A stretch of 37,128 nt of DNA from Vibrio splendidus 12E03 (GCF_000272105.2 NZ_AJZD02000284.1:1-37128), one strand, 5' to 3'. Numbered from the stretch's first letter, positions 7,967-16,591 are shown. Made by a program: numbers and translations. Notes: a model not told the origin generated them from the sequence alone.

Positions 7967-9052
7967 ATGAACAAGTCGATTCTTTCTGCAGTGATTCTGA
8001 CAGCACTTACATCGGGTTCTGCTTTTGCTGCACACACTTTTACCAATGACGCGGGCGATAGCCTTACTTTAGACGGTCGTTTTGACGTTCGTTACCAAGA
8101 TAAGGGCGGCGACCACAACGGTGAATGGAACAGCGGTAGTTCTCGTTTCGGCCTTAAAGGTCAAATGGGTCTAGACAACGGTTGGACTGGCTTTGGCCAT
8201 GCCGAATGGGGTTACAACTCTGGTGCGAACGGCGACAATATTTACGACCGACTTCTATACGCTGGCGTAGAGCACGACAAGTACGGCAAGATTGCTGCGG
8301 GTACTAAGCAGTGGTCTACTTTTTATGACGTAGCATGGTACACCGACTTAGGTCGTGTCTTCGGTACTCGCGGCTCAGGTGTTTACAACCTTTCTGACTG
8401 GGGTGTTGCATCTGGTACAGGTCGAGCAGAAAACTCCATAACTTACCGTAACTCAATCAACGACCAAGTAAGCTACGGCTTCACTTACCAAACCACACGT
8501 GAAGATGTTGCACTAGCGAGTAATGCGACAGTTTCATTGAAAAACGGTATGGGTGCGTCGATCACTTACAAACCTGCTGACGGTGTAACACTTGGGGCGG
8601 CTTATCATCAAAATGAAGTTACCGACTTAGGTGCAGGCGTAATCGGCGTAGAAGACGGCGACAACATGCGTATTATGTTGTTGGGTGCGAACTACAGCAA
8701 CGGTGGCTTCTACGCAGGTGCCACTTTCCATGTTGGCGAAAACTGGGAAGCAGTAAGCCAAGGCGGTACGGATGTAATGTTCGATACCCTAGGTGGTGAA
8801 ATCTACACGTACTACCACTTCGACAATGGCCTACGCCCTACGTTGAACTACAACTACATGGAAGATCGTGATGACCAAACAGATGGCTATGAGCGTAACC
8901 TGCTTATTCCTGGTGTTGAATACCACTTCCAGAAGAACAAATTCCTAGTTTGGACTGAATACCAATTCGACCTAGGTAAAGATCAGCTCGTTGGCAATAA
9001 ATTCGAAAACAGAGACGACCAGTTCGCTGCAGGTATTCGTTACTACTTCTAA
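7967..9052 (+). CDS. General (OmpC/OmpU-type) outer-membrane porin
   Basis: 361 residues. It starts with a typical signal peptide (MNKSILSAVILTALTSGSAFA, cut after residue 21) and the mature chain consists of alternating aromatic and polar strands. It ends in AAGIRYYF, with the C-terminal Phe that the BAM complex recognises. Segments DSLTLDGRFDVRYQDKGG, SRFGLKGQ and RLLYAGVEHDKYGKIAAGTKQWSTFYDV (the constriction-loop region) are characteristic of Gram-negative trimeric porins. It lies third after the MFS importer and the SnoaL protein, suggesting substrate entry through the outer membrane. An AAGAGA ribosome site precedes the ATG. Codon use indicates high expression. A strong terminator follows, so lacI is a separate unit. 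Confidence 0.92.
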   Translation: MNKSILSAVILTALTSGSAFAAHTFTNDAGDSLTLDGRFDVRYQDKGGDHNGEWNSGSSRFGLKGQMGLDNGWTGFGHAEWGYNSGANGDNIYDRLLYAGVEHDKYGKIAAGTKQWSTFYDVAWYTDLGRVFGTRGSGVYNLSDWGVASGTGRAENSITYRNSINDQVSYGFTYQTTREDVALASNATVSLKNGMGASITYKPADGVTLGAAYHQNEVTDLGAGVIGVEDGDNMRIMLLGANYSNGGFYAGATFHVGENWEAVSQGGTDVMFDTLGGEIYTYYHFDNGLRPTLNYNYMEDRDDQTDGYERNLLIPGVEYHFQKNKFLVWTEYQFDLGKDQLVGNKFENRDDQFAAGIRYYF

Positions 9053-9085
9053 CGCCCAGTTAGTCGATTCATAAATTCTTTAAAC

Positions 9086-9115
9086 AAAGCTCTGCTGTTA
9101 ACGCAGAGCTTTTTT
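9086..9115 (+). terminator. Rho-independent terminator after the porin
   Basis: AAAGCTCTGC (9086-9095) pairs with GCAGAGCTTT (9103-9112) around a 7-base loop, followed by a T-run. Confidence 0.92.
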
Positions 9116-9190
9116 GGGTCATACCCAGAATAATATTCAACACTCTCTATTAACCCTTATTTCTCATCCAATCATGGCATATTGTATTTT

Positions 9191-9205
9191 TGAGTACGTA
9201 CCTAA
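9191..9205. promoter_or_regulatory. Putative LacI-family operator (autoregulatory)
   Basis: TGAGTACGTACCTAA contains the perfect palindrome GTACGTAC with a central CG and shares 12 of 15 bases with the site at 5119-5133. It overlaps the only plausible promoter of the lacI-type gene (TTGTAT at 9182 and TATGTT at 9207), as expected for self-repression. Confidence 0.5.
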
Positions 9206-9250
9206 TTATGTTACTCTATGCACAATCAATTTGGTTCAAAAGTATGGTCT

Positions 9251-10276
9251 ATGAGCTCTCCAAAACACTCCACGGCGTCAAAGCCAACCGTCACCTCTAA
9301 AGATGTCGCTAAGCTTGCTGGCGTTTCTCAATCAACTGTATCTCGTGTATTTGTCCCGGGCAGTTCAGTGTCTGAAAAGACCAAGCAGAAAGTGTTCGAT
9401 GCAGCAAAATCGTTGAATTATCGTCCCAATGCCTTTGCCCGCAGTCTGACGACAAATGAGTCCAAATTGATTGGCTTAGTTTTCCCAGATGCCGACTACC
9501 CTATCCACATGAAAACTCTGCAGCTTATCTCTACTGAGCTACAAAAGCAGGGTTACTCTGCGGTATTGATTCCTTGGCAAGTTGATGGAAACGACAACCA
9601 CTCGATCCCTAATATCTTCCAGTATCGAGTTGATGGTGTGATTGCCGCTTCTGCAACCTTCAACAAGTCACTTTATGAAGAGTGTGAAGAGTTCGACATC
9701 CCAATTGTTCAATATGCTCGTGTAGTTGAAGGCACTAAGAGCAGCCATGTGGTGAGCGATAACTATGCAGCAGGCCAAGTTGCTGCTCAGCATTTACATA
9801 GCGTTGGAACAAAGTCAGCGGTTTATCTAACAGGTAACGTACCGACTTACACCAATGGCGAACGTGAAGCGGGCTTTTGTTCAGAGTTCGAAGACCTCAC
9901 TGGCAAGCAAGCTCGTGTTATTGAAGCGGATTACGACTACCTTGATGCTCTAGATACCATTCGGACTCTGTTTTCAGAACCAACACAGCCGCAAGCGATA
10001 TTCTGCGCGACAGATAACCTCGCGATGGCAGTCATGGATGTAGCGCGCTTAGAGTTCAATCTGCGTATTCCTGAAGATCTGCAAGTAATTGGTTTTGATG
10101 ATATTCCACAGACTCAGTGGTTGAACTACCAACTCACCACCTTCAAGCAGGATTTCAGACGCCTTGCTCGTGAGTCAGTAAAAATTGTCGTTAGCCAAAT
10201 TCAAGAGCATGACACCAGTTTGGTTAAATTGATGGTGCCAGTGAAGTTTATAGAGCGAAAAACAACGCTAAAATAA
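9251..10276 (+). CDS. LacI-family transcriptional regulator
   Basis: About 341 residues. The N-terminal helix-turn-helix is typical: TVTSKDVAKLAGVSQSTVSRVF, then a hinge region SLNYRPNAFARSLTTNESKLIGLV. The rest is a periplasmic-binding-protein-like ligand domain with the CATDNLAMAVMD and VIGFDDIPQTQWLNYQLTT segments common to the family. It follows the MFS/SnoaL/porin run and precedes a sulfatase on the other strand. A matching palindrome stands in front of itself and of the MFS gene, so it probably represses that operon until the substrate appears. The frame opens at 9218, but the likely promoter and operator end at about 9212, so the ATG at 9251 is preferred; neither has a good ribosome site. 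Confidence 0.92.
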   Translation: MSSPKHSTASKPTVTSKDVAKLAGVSQSTVSRVFVPGSSVSEKTKQKVFDAAKSLNYRPNAFARSLTTNESKLIGLVFPDADYPIHMKTLQLISTELQKQGYSAVLIPWQVDGNDNHSIPNIFQYRVDGVIAASATFNKSLYEECEEFDIPIVQYARVVEGTKSSHVVSDNYAAGQVAAQHLHSVGTKSAVYLTGNVPTYTNGEREAGFCSEFEDLTGKQARVIEADYDYLDALDTIRTLFSEPTQPQAIFCATDNLAMAVMDVARLEFNLRIPEDLQVIGFDDIPQTQWLNYQLTTFKQDFRRLARESVKIVVSQIQEHDTSLVKLMVPVKFIERKTTLK

Positions 10277-10301
10277 AGCTAAGGTTTAGACGCATTCCAA
10301 T

Positions 10302-10333
10302 AAAAATCCCGCTCACACAGAGCGGGATTTTTT
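10302..10333. terminator. Bidirectional terminator between lacI and sulfatase genes
   Basis: AAAATCCCGCTC (10303-10314) pairs with GAGCGGGATTTT (10320-10331), with a 5-base loop and A/T tracts on both sides, so it serves both convergent genes. Confidence 0.93.
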
Positions 10334-10344
10334 ATGATATTTAA

Positions 10345-11847
10345 CTAATTCCCCACACCTCCGGTTTTCTCTGCCGGAGATTCAGGTGTGACTGGCGGCC
10401 ACTCTTCGAAGGTTGCTAAGTGTTGCTGAATAGCGGCTTGAGCAGGGCCAAACGCCCACATCTTCTGCCCCATCCATTTCAGGTACATGCCTGATTCTTC
10501 CGCAGCTCGTTCGTAAGGATCGCGTCGTAAGTTAAACAGTAGTGGCGCGTTAAGTTCTTCTTTAGGACCACTCCAACCGTGATTCTGAACGACGAAGTGC
10601 GCCTTCCAATCTCCAACTCGAACGGCCTGTAGCTTGTCTCGTTCGTAGTAGTAAATCTCTTTACGATTCGACTCGCCTTTTTCCGTCAACATATCGACTT
10701 GGTTGTAACCATCGAGGTGTGCTTTAAAACCATCGTGACCTTTCAACATTTTCTCTTTCAGATCTGTTGGGCCACCCGCCGCTGCAATCAGTGTTGGTAA
10801 CCAATCCATACCATCAAAGATGCCATTGCCGACACTGCCAGCTGGGATTTTACCCGGCCAACTCACTAATGCAGGAGCACGAACACCACCTTCCCATGTT
10901 GTGCCTTTTTCGCCATGGAACGGTGTCATGCCGCCATCTGGCCATGTCATAATTTCAGGACCATTATCGGCCGTGAAAATGATGATGGTGTTATCTGCAA
11001 TGCCGAGTTCTTCCATTTTGGCAAGCATCTCACCAACGTGATCATCAAGATCTTTCATCACCACTTCTTGCAGCCCCCACCCGTTCTGGCCAAGCATGGC
11101 TTCATACTCTTCCGAAAGGTGCGTCCAAACATGACCTCGTGATGGGCAATACCAAGTAAAGAATGGCTTCTCCGCTTCAACCGCCCTTTCGATAAAGTTG
11201 ATAGCGTGTTTATTGACTTCATCATCCAGTGTGCGCATACGCTCAATCGACAGCGCGCCATCATCCTCAATGGATTGTCCGCCCTTACCATCCGCTCTTG
11301 AATAGATCACGTTACGAGGTGCAAAGGCATCTAACGATCCATCTTTTGGCCAATCAGGGTCTTCGGTGTATTCCATCGCATTCAAGTGATACAACCAACC
11401 CCAATACTCATCAAAACCGTGCATTGTCGGTAGGAATTCATCTCGGTCACCTAAATGATTTTTACCAAACTGCCCCGTCACATAGCCCATGCTCTTGAGC
11501 ATTTCTGGAAGCGTTGGGGTATCCGCACTCAAACCCACAGGGCCACCCGGTAATCCAACAGAGTGCATGCCCGTTCGTACTGGTAATTGCCCAGTTAAGA
11601 AGGCGGAACGACCCGCAGTACACGATGGTTGAGCGTAGTAATCGGTGAGTAACATGCCCTTCTCGGCAATACTGTCGATATTCGGTGTTTCACTGCTCAT
11701 CACGCCATTGTGATAGGCACTCAGGTTTGAGATCCCAATATCATCAGTGAAGATAACAAAAATATTCGGTTGCTCTTGGGCTGACCATGCCGATAGCGAA
11801 AAGCTACTCAACACACTCATCACAACAAGGTGGAAAATCCTTTTCAT
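10345..11847 (-). CDS. Secreted sulfatase (arylsulfatase family)
   Basis: 500 residues. An N-terminal signal peptide of about 22 residues ends at SAWSA, so the enzyme is periplasmic or secreted. The alkaline-phosphatase-superfamily sulfatase domain begins at PNIFVIFTDDIG (Asp35 and Asp36 bind calcium) and contains the sulfatase signature CTAGRSAFLTG at residues 76-86; Cys76 would be turned into formylglycine. Other landmarks are GKNHLGD, FFTWYCPSRGHVW and IIIFTADNGPE with the metal-binding Asp-Asn. The signature is CxAGR rather than the common CxPSR, a known minority variant. The substrate is a sulfate ester, but whether polysaccharide or small aromatic is unclear. It is downstream of DUF4345 with a 9-base gap. 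No formylglycine-generating enzyme is in this window, so maturation must be supplied elsewhere. Confidence 0.92.
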   Translation of the reverse strand: MKRIFHLVVMSVLSSFSLSAWSAQEQPNIFVIFTDDIGISNLSAYHNGVMSSETPNIDSIAEKGMLLTDYYAQPSCTAGRSAFLTGQLPVRTGMHSVGLPGGPVGLSADTPTLPEMLKSMGYVTGQFGKNHLGDRDEFLPTMHGFDEYWGWLYHLNAMEYTEDPDWPKDGSLDAFAPRNVIYSRADGKGGQSIEDDGALSIERMRTLDDEVNKHAINFIERAVEAEKPFFTWYCPSRGHVWTHLSEEYEAMLGQNGWGLQEVVMKDLDDHVGEMLAKMEELGIADNTIIIFTADNGPEIMTWPDGGMTPFHGEKGTTWEGGVRAPALVSWPGKIPAGSVGNGIFDGMDWLPTLIAAAGGPTDLKEKMLKGHDGFKAHLDGYNQVDMLTEKGESNRKEIYYYERDKLQAVRVGDWKAHFVVQNHGWSGPKEELNAPLLFNLRRDPYERAAEESGMYLKWMGQKMWAFGPAQAAIQQHLATFEEWPPVTPESPAEKTGGVGN

Positions 11848-11856
11848 AGAATGTCC

Positions 11857-12246
11857 TTATACTGTTTCAGATTGCTCTTTGTGAACCATTTTTATTCCTA
11901 CCAAACCAAAGCCAAGCTCCAATAGTAGATAGACGACAAGTAGCCAGTGAGGCATGCCATCTATCACCAAGCTAATGACTCGGCCGGCAGCCAAACCCAA
12001 CATGAAGACCACCAAACTGTAGAGTACTGGCAGTCGGTATTTCTTTAGTAACGCCCCTGCTATCCAAAACAGAGCCAACGCTAAGTACAACCCCATCACA
12101 GCACGAAAGATATGAGTGACATTGATAGGGCTAGCATCAATTCCGAAAAGATAATCAAGGGAGACAACGGGGGCATAACCGTACGACAACGCAATCGGTG
12201 TTAAACCCAAAACAGAGACGAACAAAAAAACACTTTGTGGCTTCAT
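11857..12246 (-). CDS. DUF4345-type integral membrane protein
   Basis: 129 residues with four hydrophobic segments: an N-terminal one (SVFLFVSVLGLTPIALSYGY), one around FRAVMGLYLALALFWIAGAL, one around LPVLYSLVVFMLGLAAGRVI and a last one around LLVVYLLLELGFGLVGI. The arrangement and the central Arg and Gly pattern match the DUF4345 family of four-helix inner-membrane proteins, whose function is unknown. It has a good AAGGAT ribosome site and its stop overlaps the ribosome site region of the sulfatase (9-base gap), so the two are translated from one message. A role in the export or partner chemistry of the sulfatase is conceivable but not shown. Confidence 0.75.
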   Translation of the reverse strand: MKPQSVFLFVSVLGLTPIALSYGYAPVVSLDYLFGIDASPINVTHIFRAVMGLYLALALFWIAGALLKKYRLPVLYSLVVFMLGLAAGRVISLVIDGMPHWLLVVYLLLELGFGLVGIKMVHKEQSETV

Positions 12247-12296
12247 ATCCTTACTCTTTTAATTTGGCTCTTTTCAAAAAACATAGTCTACAATCA

Positions 12297-12312
12297 GCAA
12301 TATACAAATTGC
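12297..12312. promoter_or_regulatory. Small inverted repeat in the sulfatase/outer-membrane-protein divergent region
   Basis: GCAAT (12297-12301) and ATTGC (12308-12312) flank six A/T-rich bases midway between the divergent DUF4345 and outer-membrane-protein starts. It could be an operator, but a 5-bp repeat can arise by chance. Confidence 0.25.
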
Positions 12313-12385
12313 ATATGTGGAAAATGGATAGTTAAAACACACATTCACATTCGTGCTATTTCACATCGAAGATAAGGATATCAAT

Positions 12386-13156
12386 ATGGCTAAATGGCAT
12401 TACCTACTCGCATCAGCATTGGCTGCCAGCTCAACCGTAAATGCTCAGGAAGCAAGCGCACAAGCGGATACACAAAAGTGGCAACATAGCTTCGAAATTT
12501 ACGCGCTCGCACTCAATATCCGCGGAGACAGTACCATTGGTGATTTGTCTGCTGATGTCGATGTGGATCCTGCATTCATCATGGATCATCTTGATATGAC
12601 CGCAATGGTGCGTTTAGAGGGTGTCTATGACAATCAATGGGGCTATTACATTGACTACAGCTTCATGAAACTAAGCGGAAAAACAAACTCGGTATTAGGA
12701 TCCAACGCAGAGTTATTAAGAGGCAACCTTGATATCCGACAAGGTGTTTTAGATGTTAAGGGTTTTAAGCGCTACCAATACAATTTTGGTACGATTGATT
12801 ATCTGTTTGGGCTTCGTTGGTGGGATAACGACATTGATGCCAAGCTTTACGGTTCAGGTGGCAATCTAAGTGCAGACCGATCACTCGATGAAGATTGGGT
12901 TGATTACCAAATAGGTGTGAGATGGATAACGCAGATCAATAAGGATTGGAAGTTTCACGCAACTATTGACGCAGGGCTTGGCAGTGACACCAACTTTACC
13001 TCATCTCTGTTAACTGGAGTTCGATACCAGATAAACAGTTGGTCTGACTTAAATGTTGCCTACAAATCGACCTGGGTTGATTACAAAAACAAAGGAACCT
13101 TCGAGTACGACACAGCATCGCAAGGGTTCCTAATTGGTTGGGCTGCTCATTTTTAA
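12386..13156 (+). CDS. Small outer-membrane beta-barrel protein, function unknown
   Basis: 256 residues. A signal peptide (MAKWHYLLASALAASSTVNA, cut near residue 20) is followed by alternating hydrophobic strands such as WQHSFEIYALALNIRGD, WGYYIDYSFMKLSG, VDYQIGVRWITQ and WKFHATIDAGLGSD. The chain ends in FLIGWAAHF with the C-terminal Phe of barrel proteins. About 8-10 strands are likely. The start at 12386 is chosen because AAGGAT lies properly before it; a GTG eleven codons upstream adds a charged stretch that would spoil the signal peptide. It is divergent from the DUF4345-sulfatase pair and may share its control. The family cannot be named with certainty. Confidence 0.8.
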   Translation: MAKWHYLLASALAASSTVNAQEASAQADTQKWQHSFEIYALALNIRGDSTIGDLSADVDVDPAFIMDHLDMTAMVRLEGVYDNQWGYYIDYSFMKLSGKTNSVLGSNAELLRGNLDIRQGVLDVKGFKRYQYNFGTIDYLFGLRWWDNDIDAKLYGSGGNLSADRSLDEDWVDYQIGVRWITQINKDWKFHATIDAGLGSDTNFTSSLLTGVRYQINSWSDLNVAYKSTWVDYKNKGTFEYDTASQGFLIGWAAHF

Positions 13157-13180
13157 TAAGGAGTCAAAAGATTAAGAATT

Positions 13181-13208
13181 GAGGTAAACCTGATTCATGG
13201 CTTACCTC
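13181..13208. terminator. Weak hairpin between convergent genes
   Basis: GAGGTAA (13181-13187) pairs with TTACCTC (13202-13208), and CC pairs with GG inside with one mismatch. No clear T-run. It lies between the barrel protein (ends 13156) and the globin gene (ends 13252), so a terminator role is plausible. Confidence 0.4.
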
Positions 13209-13251
13209 TCAAACGAAATCTACCTTTCAAGAAAAGCTGCTGGTGACTTAC

Positions 13252-13671
13252 CTATCGATTCACAGGATCTGGCACAACACACTCTTTCTTCATGATAGTC
13301 AAGCCTGCTTCGAGGGTTTCTGTCCAAGCTCGTTCGACGCTTTCATCATAGTGAGGGTCGTATTTTTTAACCGTATTGAGTAACGAATTGAACCACTCGT
13401 TGAGCTCAATTTCGGAAATATCCAGCCCTAAGTCTTTATGCCTTTTACCTAATTTCTTTACTGAGTTACGCACGCTCGGCAGACCAGCAGAGTTGTAGAT
13501 AAGAATGATCGAGGCTTTAAGCATCTTGGTTTGTTGCTCTAACCCTATATTTTCAAAACGTTCTGAAAACCTTGGATTATGCTCGCAAAAATCAGCCAAA
13601 AACGTTTCGAGAAATTCTTGGTCAATCCGGCAGCGCTCAAAGCTTTCATAAAACAGTTCGTTCGATGTCAT
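13252..13671 (-). CDS. Single-domain globin-like protein
   Basis: 139 residues, the length of a single-domain bacterial globin. The helical pattern fits: FLETFLADFCEHNPRFSERFENIG for helices A to C, then LGKRHKDLGLDISEIELNEWFNSLL, where His78 is in the position of the proximal heme ligand, and a final helix with ESVERAWTETLEAGLTIM. Such proteins bind oxygen or nitric oxide, and some act in NO detoxification or in sensing. There is no reductase domain, so it differs from flavohemoglobin. AAGGA precedes the ATG. It is a lone gene between a convergent barrel protein and a VOC gene. Heme binding is inferred from sequence pattern only. Confidence 0.8.
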   Translation of the reverse strand: MTSNELFYESFERCRIDQEFLETFLADFCEHNPRFSERFENIGLEQQTKMLKASIILIYNSAGLPSVRNSVKKLGKRHKDLGLDISEIELNEWFNSLLNTVKKYDPHYDESVERAWTETLEAGLTIMKKECVVPDPVNR

Positions 13672-13807
13672 TTAGCTGATCCTTTGCAAAATTTTGAGTA
13701 TTCAGGAAGCTAGCAAGTTCAGAGCAGTGACTTCGCTAATTCCGAACCATCAACATGATCTAAGTATACGCCACTGTGGCATAAAATGAACGATGACATA
13801 AGGTAAA

Positions 13808-14188
13808 CTACGGCATGAAGTGAGTCGCACAGATCTTGTTTCCATCAGGATCTCGCAAATAAGCCATGTACAAGCGACTTTCGTCAGAACCTCTCGCCCC
13901 GGGGCCATTTTCAATGCTAGTACCGCCATTTTCGACGCCGACACGATGCCATTCATCTACCACCTCTGGAGAAGAAGCTAGAAAGCCTATAGTCATACCA
14001 TTACCGTGCGTTGCTGGCTGCCCATCAATCGGCTTCGTTAAGCCCAACACACCCGTTTGGCTAACGTAAACACAGCGCCCTTTGGGGTCAACAGAGCCTT
14101 CGCTATAACCAAGCACCTTCATGATGGGGTCATAAAAAGCCTTCGCGCGTTGAATATCTTCGGTACCGAGAAAAACATGGCTGAACAT
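13808..14188 (-). CDS. VOC-family (glyoxalase/dioxygenase-like) protein
   Basis: 126 residues, one vicinal-oxygen-chelate unit made of two beta-alpha-beta-beta-beta modules. The N-terminal MFSHVFLGTEDIQRAKAFYD gives a metal-ligand His4 candidate, and the C-terminal YMAYLRDPDGNKICATHF has the DPDGN turn and the Lys-Ile-Cys strand typical of this family. Members include glyoxalase I, fosfomycin and bleomycin resistance proteins and dioxygenases, and sequence alone does not decide between them. AGAGG precedes the ATG. It stands alone on the minus strand next to a LysR gene. Confidence 0.85.
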   Translation of the reverse strand: MFSHVFLGTEDIQRAKAFYDPIMKVLGYSEGSVDPKGRCVYVSQTGVLGLTKPIDGQPATHGNGMTIGFLASSPEVVDEWHRVGVENGGTSIENGPGARGSDESRLYMAYLRDPDGNKICATHFMP

Positions 14189-14264
14189 AACTAACCTCTT
14201 CTTTTATTGAAAGAACCACCTAAACTAGACCTATAATTCGTGTTTGTCTAGGCACGCTATTCGG

Positions 14265-15149
14265 TCACAACTGTTGCTTAACCCATTGAGCAAACACCTG
14301 AAACTTAGTTCGTTGCTCCATGCCTTTCGGACACACTAAATCATACCCTTTGCCCGATTCAATGCTCATAAGAGGCGCGACCAACAAGCCTTGTTCAATC
14401 TGCGGTGTCATGAACTCTAACCGCCCTAGTGCCAGCCCCATCGATAATATCGCTGCATCCATCGCCAAGCGATTATCGCTGTAATAGTCACACTGAAGCG
14501 CGCAGTTGGTATCACTTTGAGCTTCATGTAACCAACGTTGCCACGCAGTGATATCACCATTGTGGATGAAACGCACATCATCTAAGTGTTGTATGCCTTG
14601 GTCTAAATTGAAGCGTTTCGCGTATTCAGGGCTGCACACTGGGGTTCTTACTCCACTGAATAACCGCTCACTGTAATGGTTTGGGTAATGACCTTCGCTA
14701 TAGAAAATTGCCACGTCATAAGGTTCAAACTGGAAGTCTGACTGATTCTGTTTGGTTTGCAGTTTAATGCTTAGATTCGGATACAAACGTCTGAATTCCG
14801 GCAAGCGGGGCATTAACCACGAGGAAGCGAAATAAGGCGATGTCGCGATATATAACTCCCCGCTGAGCTCACCCGTTTGAATATCCATGAGTTCGGAAAA
14901 GATAGACTCAAACGACACGTTCAACATGGATAACACTCGCTGACCTTCTGGCGTCAGTTCGAGCTTTCTTGTCTTGCGCACAAACAGATTGAACTTCAGT
15001 TGTTGTTCGAGTTTTTTGATGCGATGGCTGACCCCTCCCTGAGTTAAGAAGAGCTCATCGGCGGCAAGTGTAAAACTTAGATGTTTAGCCGCAACACTAA
15101 AGGTGTGCAGCAGTGACAACGTTTGTTGGCGATTTTCGAATAGCCCCAT
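14265..15149 (-). CDS. LysR-family regulator (GcvA/DsdC-like)
   Basis: 294 residues. The N-terminal winged helix (residues 11-70) has LLHTFSVAAKHLSFTLAADE, LFLTQGGVSHRIKKLEQQL and LFVRKTRKLELTPEGQRVL, closest to the GcvA/DsdC branch. The remainder is the periplasmic-binding-like effector domain (GELYIATSPYFASSWLMPRL, PVCSPEYAKRF). It reads away from chbF with a 104-base spacer, the classic position of a LysR activator next to its target. The effector is unknown; here it may stand in for ChbR, which normally controls chb genes in enteric bacteria. GAGGTT precedes the start. Confidence 0.9.
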   Translation of the reverse strand: MGLFENRQQTLSLLHTFSVAAKHLSFTLAADELFLTQGGVSHRIKKLEQQLKFNLFVRKTRKLELTPEGQRVLSMLNVSFESIFSELMDIQTGELSGELYIATSPYFASSWLMPRLPEFRRLYPNLSIKLQTKQNQSDFQFEPYDVAIFYSEGHYPNHYSERLFSGVRTPVCSPEYAKRFNLDQGIQHLDDVRFIHNGDITAWQRWLHEAQSDTNCALQCDYYSDNRLAMDAAILSMGLALGRLEFMTPQIEQGLLVAPLMSIESGKGYDLVCPKGMEQRTKFQVFAQWVKQQL

Positions 15150-15253
15150 GCATTAACCTCACTAATTCATAAGTCGTCAAAACTGGTTTGCCGGTGTATG
15201 TAACCATCATATAAATTAAACCAAGTAATCTACAACATTAAATGGTGAACAGC

Positions 15254-16591
15254 ATGCAACAGAATCAAAAACTCAAAGTAACCGTAATTGGTGGTGGCTC
15301 AAGTTACACCCCAGAGCTCGTTGAAGGACTGATCAAGCGCCATCACGAATTACCTATCTCTGATCTTTGGTTGGTAGATATCGAAGAAGGCATGGAAAAA
15401 GCGGAGATAATCGCAGGGCTCACCAAGCGAATGATAAACAAAGCAGGCTGTGAGATTAATGTTCACCTCACCACGGATCGACAATTAGCTCTGAAAGAAG
15501 CGGATTTTGTCTGCTCTCAATTTCGTGCTGGAAGAATAGAAGCCAGGCTGCGCGACGAACGAATCGCATTGAAATATCGCATGATTGGGCAAGAGACCAA
15601 TGGTTTAGGTGGCTTCTCTAATGCTTGCCGAACCATTCCGATTGCACTCGAGATAGCGAAAGAAATGGAAGTGTTGTGCCCGAATGCGTGGTTACTCAAC
15701 TTCACCAACCCATCAGGCATGGTAACGGAAGCACTGATTAAGCACTCAACCATTAAAACCGTTGGTCTATGTAACGTTCCCGTCAACATGGAGCTAGGCG
15801 CGGCGAAAATGCTTGGTGCAGAACGTAAAGATATGACGATGCAAATCGCCGGATTAAACCACCTAGTGTGGGCTCGTAAGGTGCTTCATAAAGGTGAAGA
15901 TAAATTGGGAGAACTCATCGAGCAACTCCTCGGTGGTAACGATCAAATGATGCCAAAGAACATCCCTCCCTTTGAATGGGACGCTGAATTGATTCGTTCT
16001 CTGAACATCGTTCCTTGTGCTTACCTACGTTACTACTACCAATCCAGAGACATCTTAGACAAAGAGTTTGCTGCGTCTGAAAACAGCACCAATCGCGCAG
16101 ACTTAGTTGCCAAGGTTGAACATCAGTTGTTAGAGATCTACAAAGATCCCATGCTCGATACCAAGCCTCAATTGTTAGAAGAACGAGGTGGTGCTTACTA
16201 CTCTGAAGCGGCCTGTGAGCTCATGAGCAGTATCCACAATAACAAACGTTCTATCATGCACGTCAACACTCGCAACAATGGTGCGATTCAAGGATTATCC
16301 GATGACTGCGCGGTAGAAGTGAGTTCGGTAATCACCAGCAGTGAGATCCTGCCACTGAACGTCGAACCTTTTGATAGCGACACGCTACGCTTGATTCAGC
16401 AGATGAAAGAGTTTGAAACCTTAACCGTTAAAGCAGCGATGACGGGGGACATCGCAACAGCAAAACGTGCTCTGATCTTAAACCCTATCGTCGATAGTGG
16501 CTCACACATCGAAGAAGCTTTGCAGGAAACGATTCGTGAGAACTTAGACTTCATGCCTGCGTTTGCGCACCATCTCACACAAAATAAATAA
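15254..16591 (+). CDS. chbF: 6-phospho-beta-glucosidase (GH4), chbF/celF-like
   Basis: 445 residues, family GH4, which hydrolyses phosphorylated disaccharides (diacetylchitobiose-6-P or cellobiose-6-P) using NAD+ and a divalent metal through a redox mechanism. Visible are the NAD-binding start KVTVIGGGSSYTPELVEGLI, GQETNGLGGFSNACRTIP, LLNFTNPSGM, and the metal ligands Cys173 (GLCNVP) and His203 (GLNHL). RGGAYYSEAACE is typical of ChbF. The start at 15254 has a GGTGA ribosome site and matches the E. coli ChbF N-terminus; an ATG four codons earlier has none. chbG follows after 75 bases. The PTS genes chbB, chbC and chbA are absent here. Confidence 0.92.
   Translation: MQQNQKLKVTVIGGGSSYTPELVEGLIKRHHELPISDLWLVDIEEGMEKAEIIAGLTKRMINKAGCEINVHLTTDRQLALKEADFVCSQFRAGRIEARLRDERIALKYRMIGQETNGLGGFSNACRTIPIALEIAKEMEVLCPNAWLLNFTNPSGMVTEALIKHSTIKTVGLCNVPVNMELGAAKMLGAERKDMTMQIAGLNHLVWARKVLHKGEDKLGELIEQLLGGNDQMMPKNIPPFEWDAELIRSLNIVPCAYLRYYYQSRDILDKEFAASENSTNRADLVAKVEHQLLEIYKDPMLDTKPQLLEERGGAYYSEAACELMSSIHNNKRSIMHVNTRNNGAIQGLSDDCAVEVSSVITSSEILPLNVEPFDSDTLRLIQQMKEFETLTVKAAMTGDIATAKRALILNPIVDSGSHIEEALQETIRENLDFMPAFAHHLTQNK

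Noticed and set aside
12353..12372. CRP-like site (TTCGT-N6-TCACA) before the outer-membrane barrel gene.
   Set aside because: Only one half fits; the left half matches 2 of 5 bases.
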